Shown piece after piece: positions 13,114 to 15,574 of a stretch of DNA of 15,574 bases. Below the pieces are notes generated by a model that saw only the letters and a program-made list of their open reading frames with translations, was not told the DNA's origin and searched no databases. The stretch is from positions 1 through 15,574 of the forward strand of contig JADHKY010000013.1 in NCBI GenBank assembly GCA_016780945.1, read 5' to 3'. Position numbers and translations under genes: made by a program. The stretch comes from Aquiluna sp. (lineage in GTDB: Bacteria; Actinomycetota; Actinomycetes; Actinomycetales; Microbacteriaceae). The first letter of the stretch is position 1; each line of letters begins with the position of its first letter.

Positions 13114-14976
13114 CTATTCAGTTTCTTTTTCCGCCTTTTTTGCCCTTGGCTTTTTTACCGTGCTGGTGGCACGTCGAGACTTGGGCTTCGCCTTTGGTGT
13201 GGGCTCAGGGAGAGCTTCCAAGACAGCATTTAGCATCTCAGTCTTGCCTTCAGGCTCTTTGGACTCAGTTGGGGTGACGCCGGCCATCTTGTTGAAAACG
13301 TCCTTTGCCGCATCAGCCTGCTCCGCAGTGACCACCTTCTTGACGACTTCGGGCTTCTCAGCCTTCTTCTTGCTACCTCGCTTAGGAGTTTCCTGCGAGC
13401 GGAACCTTGGCTCTTCGTGAACCACCACTCCCCTGCCAGCGCAGCACTCACACGGCTCACTGAAAGTTTCTAGAAGCCCAAGGCCTATCTTCTTGCGTGT
13501 CATCTGAACAAGGCCAAGTGAGGTAATCTCACCGACCTGGTTCTTGGTCCTATCGCGACTGAGGCACTCAAGCAGTCTCCTGCGAACAGATTCCTGGTTT
13601 GCGTCCTGAATCATGTCGATGAAATCAATGACGATGATGCCGCCGATGTCCCGAAGGCGTAGCTGACGGACTAGCTCCTCAGCTGCTTCGAGGTTGTTTT
13701 TGGTGACCGTCTCCTCGAGGTTTCCGCCTGAGCCAATGAACTTTCCGGTGTTGACGTCAACCACGGTCATGGCCTCAGTTCGATCAATCACCAGCGAGCC
13801 GCCTGATGGCAGGTAAACCTTGCGATCTAAGGCCTTGGCAATCTGATCGCCAATGAAATAGGTGTCGAAGATATCTATCTTCTTTTTGTACTCGACAACC
13901 CGCTCCATGAGGTCAGGGGCTACCGCCTGCAGGTACTCGCGAATGGTCTCGTTGGCCCGCTTGCCGCTGATAACCAGCTCCTGGAAGTCTTCATTGAAGA
14001 CGTCGCGGATGATTTTGACTAGAAGGTCTGGCTCGCTGTGAAGAGTGGCTGGTGCCTTGCCTGTCTCAGCCTGCCTGGTGATCTCTTCCCACTGGGTTTG
14101 AAGGCGCTGAACGTCAAGAATCAACTGTTCCTCAGAGGCACCCTCAGCGGCGGTGCGGACAATGACGCCGGCATCTTCGGGAAGCGTGTTCTTGAGAATC
14201 TGCTTTAGACGCTGACGCTCTCCCTCTGGAAGCTTTCTGGAAATGCCAGACATGTTTCCACCTGGCACATAAACCAGGAAGCGCCCAGGCAGTGAAATCT
14301 GAGAGGTGAGCCGGGCACCCTTTTGTCCAACCGGGTCCTTTGTGACCTGCACCAGAACCTGATCGCCAGACTTGAGGGCCAGTTCGATTCGCCTTGGTTG
14401 GTTTCCAGTTTCAGCAGCCTCCCAGTCGACCTCACCGGAATACAAAACCGCATTACGACCGCGACCAATGTCGACAAACGCAGCCTCCATGGAGGGCAGC
14501 ACGTTTTGAACCTTGCCCAGGTAGACGTTTCCAATTATCGAGGCGCCCTGAGTCTCAGTGACGTAGTGCTCTACCAGCTGACCGTCCTCGAGAACACCGA
14601 TCTGGACGCGCTCATCAACTTCTCGCACGATCATCTTGCGGTCTACTGACTCACGCCTGGCGAGAAACTCACTCTCGGTAATCGTTGAGCGGCGGCGCCC
14701 GGTATCACGCGAATCTCTCCTGCGCTGGCGCTTCGCCTCGACGCGGGTAGATGAGTCCGCCTCTTCCTTCTTTTCCCCCGCCACGGGCTTTGCGCGCTCC
14801 TTCGGAGCCTCCTTGCGGGTGCGCTCGCGCCGCTTTGGTTCAGGTTTTGCCTCTTCGGCGGGTTTACCCGAGCGTGGATTCACCACGGGGGTAGGGAGAT
14901 CTGGGGCCTGGAAGATTAGCTGGGTTGCCAGCGGCTTCTTCGGCTCTTCTTTTTTCTTAGCCAAGTTATGCCTCAT
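13114..14976 (-). CDS. rne: Ribonuclease E/G family endoribonuclease
   Basis: Processes rRNA and tRNA precursors and initiates mRNA decay by cutting AU-rich single-stranded RNA. The 620 residues comprise a disordered, highly charged N-terminal tail (about 1-115), an S1-containing region (about 118-220, with GNVYLGKVQNVLPSMEAAFVDI), and the DNase-I-like catalytic domain with metal-binding D407 in TVVDVNTGKF and D451 in IVIDFIDM. A Zn-link with C509 and C512 in PCECCAGRG follows, then a lysine-rich C-terminal tail. It is shorter than mycobacterial RNase E and lacks a long scaffold. The ATG at 14976 has no clear ribosome-binding site. A TTG at 14964 has GAGG at suitable distance and would start MAKKKEEP, so it may be the real start. 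Confidence 0.93.
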   Translation of the reverse strand: MRHNLAKKKEEPKKPLATQLIFQAPDLPTPVVNPRSGKPAEEAKPEPKRRERTRKEAPKERAKPVAGEKKEEADSSTRVEAKRQRRRDSRDTGRRRSTITESEFLARRESVDRKMIVREVDERVQIGVLEDGQLVEHYVTETQGASIIGNVYLGKVQNVLPSMEAAFVDIGRGRNAVLYSGEVDWEAAETGNQPRRIELALKSGDQVLVQVTKDPVGQKGARLTSQISLPGRFLVYVPGGNMSGISRKLPEGERQRLKQILKNTLPEDAGVIVRTAAEGASEEQLILDVQRLQTQWEEITRQAETGKAPATLHSEPDLLVKIIRDVFNEDFQELVISGKRANETIREYLQAVAPDLMERVVEYKKKIDIFDTYFIGDQIAKALDRKVYLPSGGSLVIDRTEAMTVVDVNTGKFIGSGGNLEETVTKNNLEAAEELVRQLRLRDIGGIIVIDFIDMIQDANQESVRRRLLECLSRDRTKNQVGEITSLGLVQMTRKKIGLGLLETFSEPCECCAGRGVVVHEEPRFRSQETPKRGSKKKAEKPEVVKKVVTAEQADAAKDVFNKMAGVTPTESKEPEGKTEMLNAVLEALPEPTPKAKPKSRRATSTVKKPRAKKAEKETE

Positions 14977-15141
14977 GGCCTGAGGTTCACACCCTCTAGG
15001 TCATTTGTCGTGATTCGAGCCGCAGCCTGAATCTAATTCTCAGTGTCACCAGCAACTTGTGGTGAAAATCCTTCGATGCGAGTGTGTTCGCATCTACCTT
15101 GAAGTATGCCATGAACGTTATAAAAATGCGATAATCCCAGC
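14977..15141. promoter_or_regulatory. Divergent regulatory region between rne and the VKOR gene
   Basis: 165 bp without a gene. For rne (minus strand) a TAGATT hexamer (15035-15030) is the best -10 candidate, with no convincing -35. For the VKOR gene (plus strand) GATAAT (15130-15135) lies six bases before the ATG, the classical layout of a leaderless actinobacterial promoter. A 7-bp inverted repeat lies between them at 15075-15094. Nothing else is recognisable. Confidence 0.45.
15075..15094. repeat. Inverted repeat upstream of the VKOR gene
   Basis: GATGCGA and TCGCATC form perfect 7-bp arms around a 6-bp centre (gtgtgt). No T-tract follows, so it is not a terminator. Its position, 36-55 bp upstream of the proposed -10, suits an operator for a dimeric regulator. 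Its spacing does not match the LexA box. Function is unknown. Confidence 0.5.
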
Positions 15142-15574
15142 ATGCTGTTTCCCTTTTTCCTCATTGGCTTTGGCGCGATGGGCTGGATCGCGAGCTTCGG
15201 TCTCACCCTAGAGCGCATCAAGGTTGCCGGTGATCCTGGGGCGGCAACGGCATGCGATATCTCCCCGTTTATCAGCTGTAAGTCAGTGATGCTCTCCGAG
15301 CAAGCGGCCCTCTTCGGATTTCCAAATCCTCTTATTGGACTGGCGGCGTTTTTTGCGCCCGTGCTGGTCGGTTTTGCAATGTTGGCCGGTGCAAAGTTTG
15401 CAAGCTGGTTCTGGCAGGGACTCTTGGCCGGCCACGTCCTGGCGATGGCATTTGTTTTCTGGCTTTTCACCCAGAGCGTTTTCTCAATTGGATCACTTTG
15501 CATTTACTGCATGGTGGCGTGGACGGCGACTATCCCGCTCTTCTGGGGCATATTCGGCAAGGCCGGAAAAGATG
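15142..15574 (+). CDS. Vitamin K epoxide reductase (VKOR) family membrane protein (partial, 3' end outside window)
   Basis: Bacterial VKOR homologues reoxidise DsbA-like thioredoxin-fold proteins and pass electrons to quinones, replacing DsbB in actinobacteria for disulphide formation in exported proteins. The 144 visible residues contain the paired loop cysteines C38 and C46 (ACDISPFISCKSVM) and the quinone-proximal CxxC C120-C123 (SLCIYCMVAW). Four hydrophobic helices surround them, beginning LFPFFLIGFGAMGWIASFG. The ATG at 15142 is the first possible start after an in-frame TAA at 15121. It has no ribosome-binding site, but GATAAT lies six bases upstream, suggesting a leaderless mRNA. A fused thioredoxin domain or a following DsbA-like gene could lie past the window edge. 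Confidence 0.9.
   Translation, partial: MLFPFFLIGFGAMGWIASFGLTLERIKVAGDPGAATACDISPFISCKSVMLSEQAALFGFPNPLIGLAAFFAPVLVGFAMLAGAKFASWFWQGLLAGHVLAMAFVFWLFTQSVFSIGSLCIYCMVAWTATIPLFWGIFGKAGKD

Noticed and set aside
15075..15094. Second LexA box
   Set aside because: The arms are GATGCGA/TCGCATC; the CGAAC-N4-GTTCG pattern and spacing are not met.
15033..15503. 156-codon minus-strand reading frame at the right edge
   Set aside because: It lies antisense to the VKOR gene, whose cysteine motifs and helices are unmistakable. The antisense product has no recognisable features and no ribosome-binding site.
1..15574. CRISPR array, insertion sequence, prophage or defence island
   Set aside because: No regularly spaced repeats, transposase, integrase or terminal repeats were seen. 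The gene order is that of a conserved chromosome.

Overview
The window looks like a chromosomal segment of a streamlined actinobacterium, most likely a Microbacteriaceae-type freshwater lineage (Rhodoluna/Aquiluna-like). That placement is inference. It rests on the order rne-rplU-rpmA-obg-proB-proA-(small membrane protein)-nadD-(TRRELR-type protein)-rsfS-tRNA-Ala, the actinobacterial LexA box, moderate GC, frequent GTG/TTG starts and extremely tight packing. There is no mobile element, CRISPR array, rRNA or gene-free stretch over 300 bp.

Left part (1-2455): pabB (minus strand, running off the left edge) and a pabC-like class IV aminotransferase (plus strand) diverge from a 33-bp gap. Together they would make p-aminobenzoate for folate. 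The pabC stop overlaps by 1 nt the start of an SRAP-domain (YedK/HMCES-type) gene, whose product shields abasic sites in single-stranded DNA.

SOS unit (2466-6041): a sigma70-like promoter with a perfect LexA palindrome at its expected start point drives a two-gene unit. The first gene encodes a small DUF6504 protein. The second, coupled by a TGATG overlap, encodes a DnaE2/ImuC-type error-prone polymerase with an intact polymerase site but a degenerate PHP metal site. The imuA and imuB genes that usually accompany this polymerase are not in the window; an SRAP gene sits immediately upstream instead. This is the most interesting part of the window.

Right part (6038-14976, all minus strand, described 5' to 3'): RNase E/G; a promoter followed by rplU-rpmA (L21, L27); a strong intrinsic terminator/attenuator with a UUCG loop; obg; proB and proA (proline synthesis); a 58-residue membrane protein; nadD (NAD synthesis); a single-anchor membrane protein of unknown function; rsfS (ribosome silencing); tRNA-Ala(GGC); and a Bax-inhibitor-1/YccA-like membrane protein. 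The last gene's stop overlaps the dnaE2 stop by 4 nt in convergent orientation. Most neighbours are joined by 1-20 nt overlaps or gaps under 25 nt.

Right edge (15142-15574): a plus-strand gene for a vitamin K epoxide reductase (VKOR) family protein, cut by the window end, diverges from rne. It appears to be transcribed without a leader and is preceded by a 7-bp inverted repeat.

Most of the window is conserved housekeeping sequence. The points that deserve attention are the SOS-controlled DUF6504-DnaE2 unit beside SRAP, the attenuator-like hairpin directly before obg, and the small conserved-context membrane proteins.
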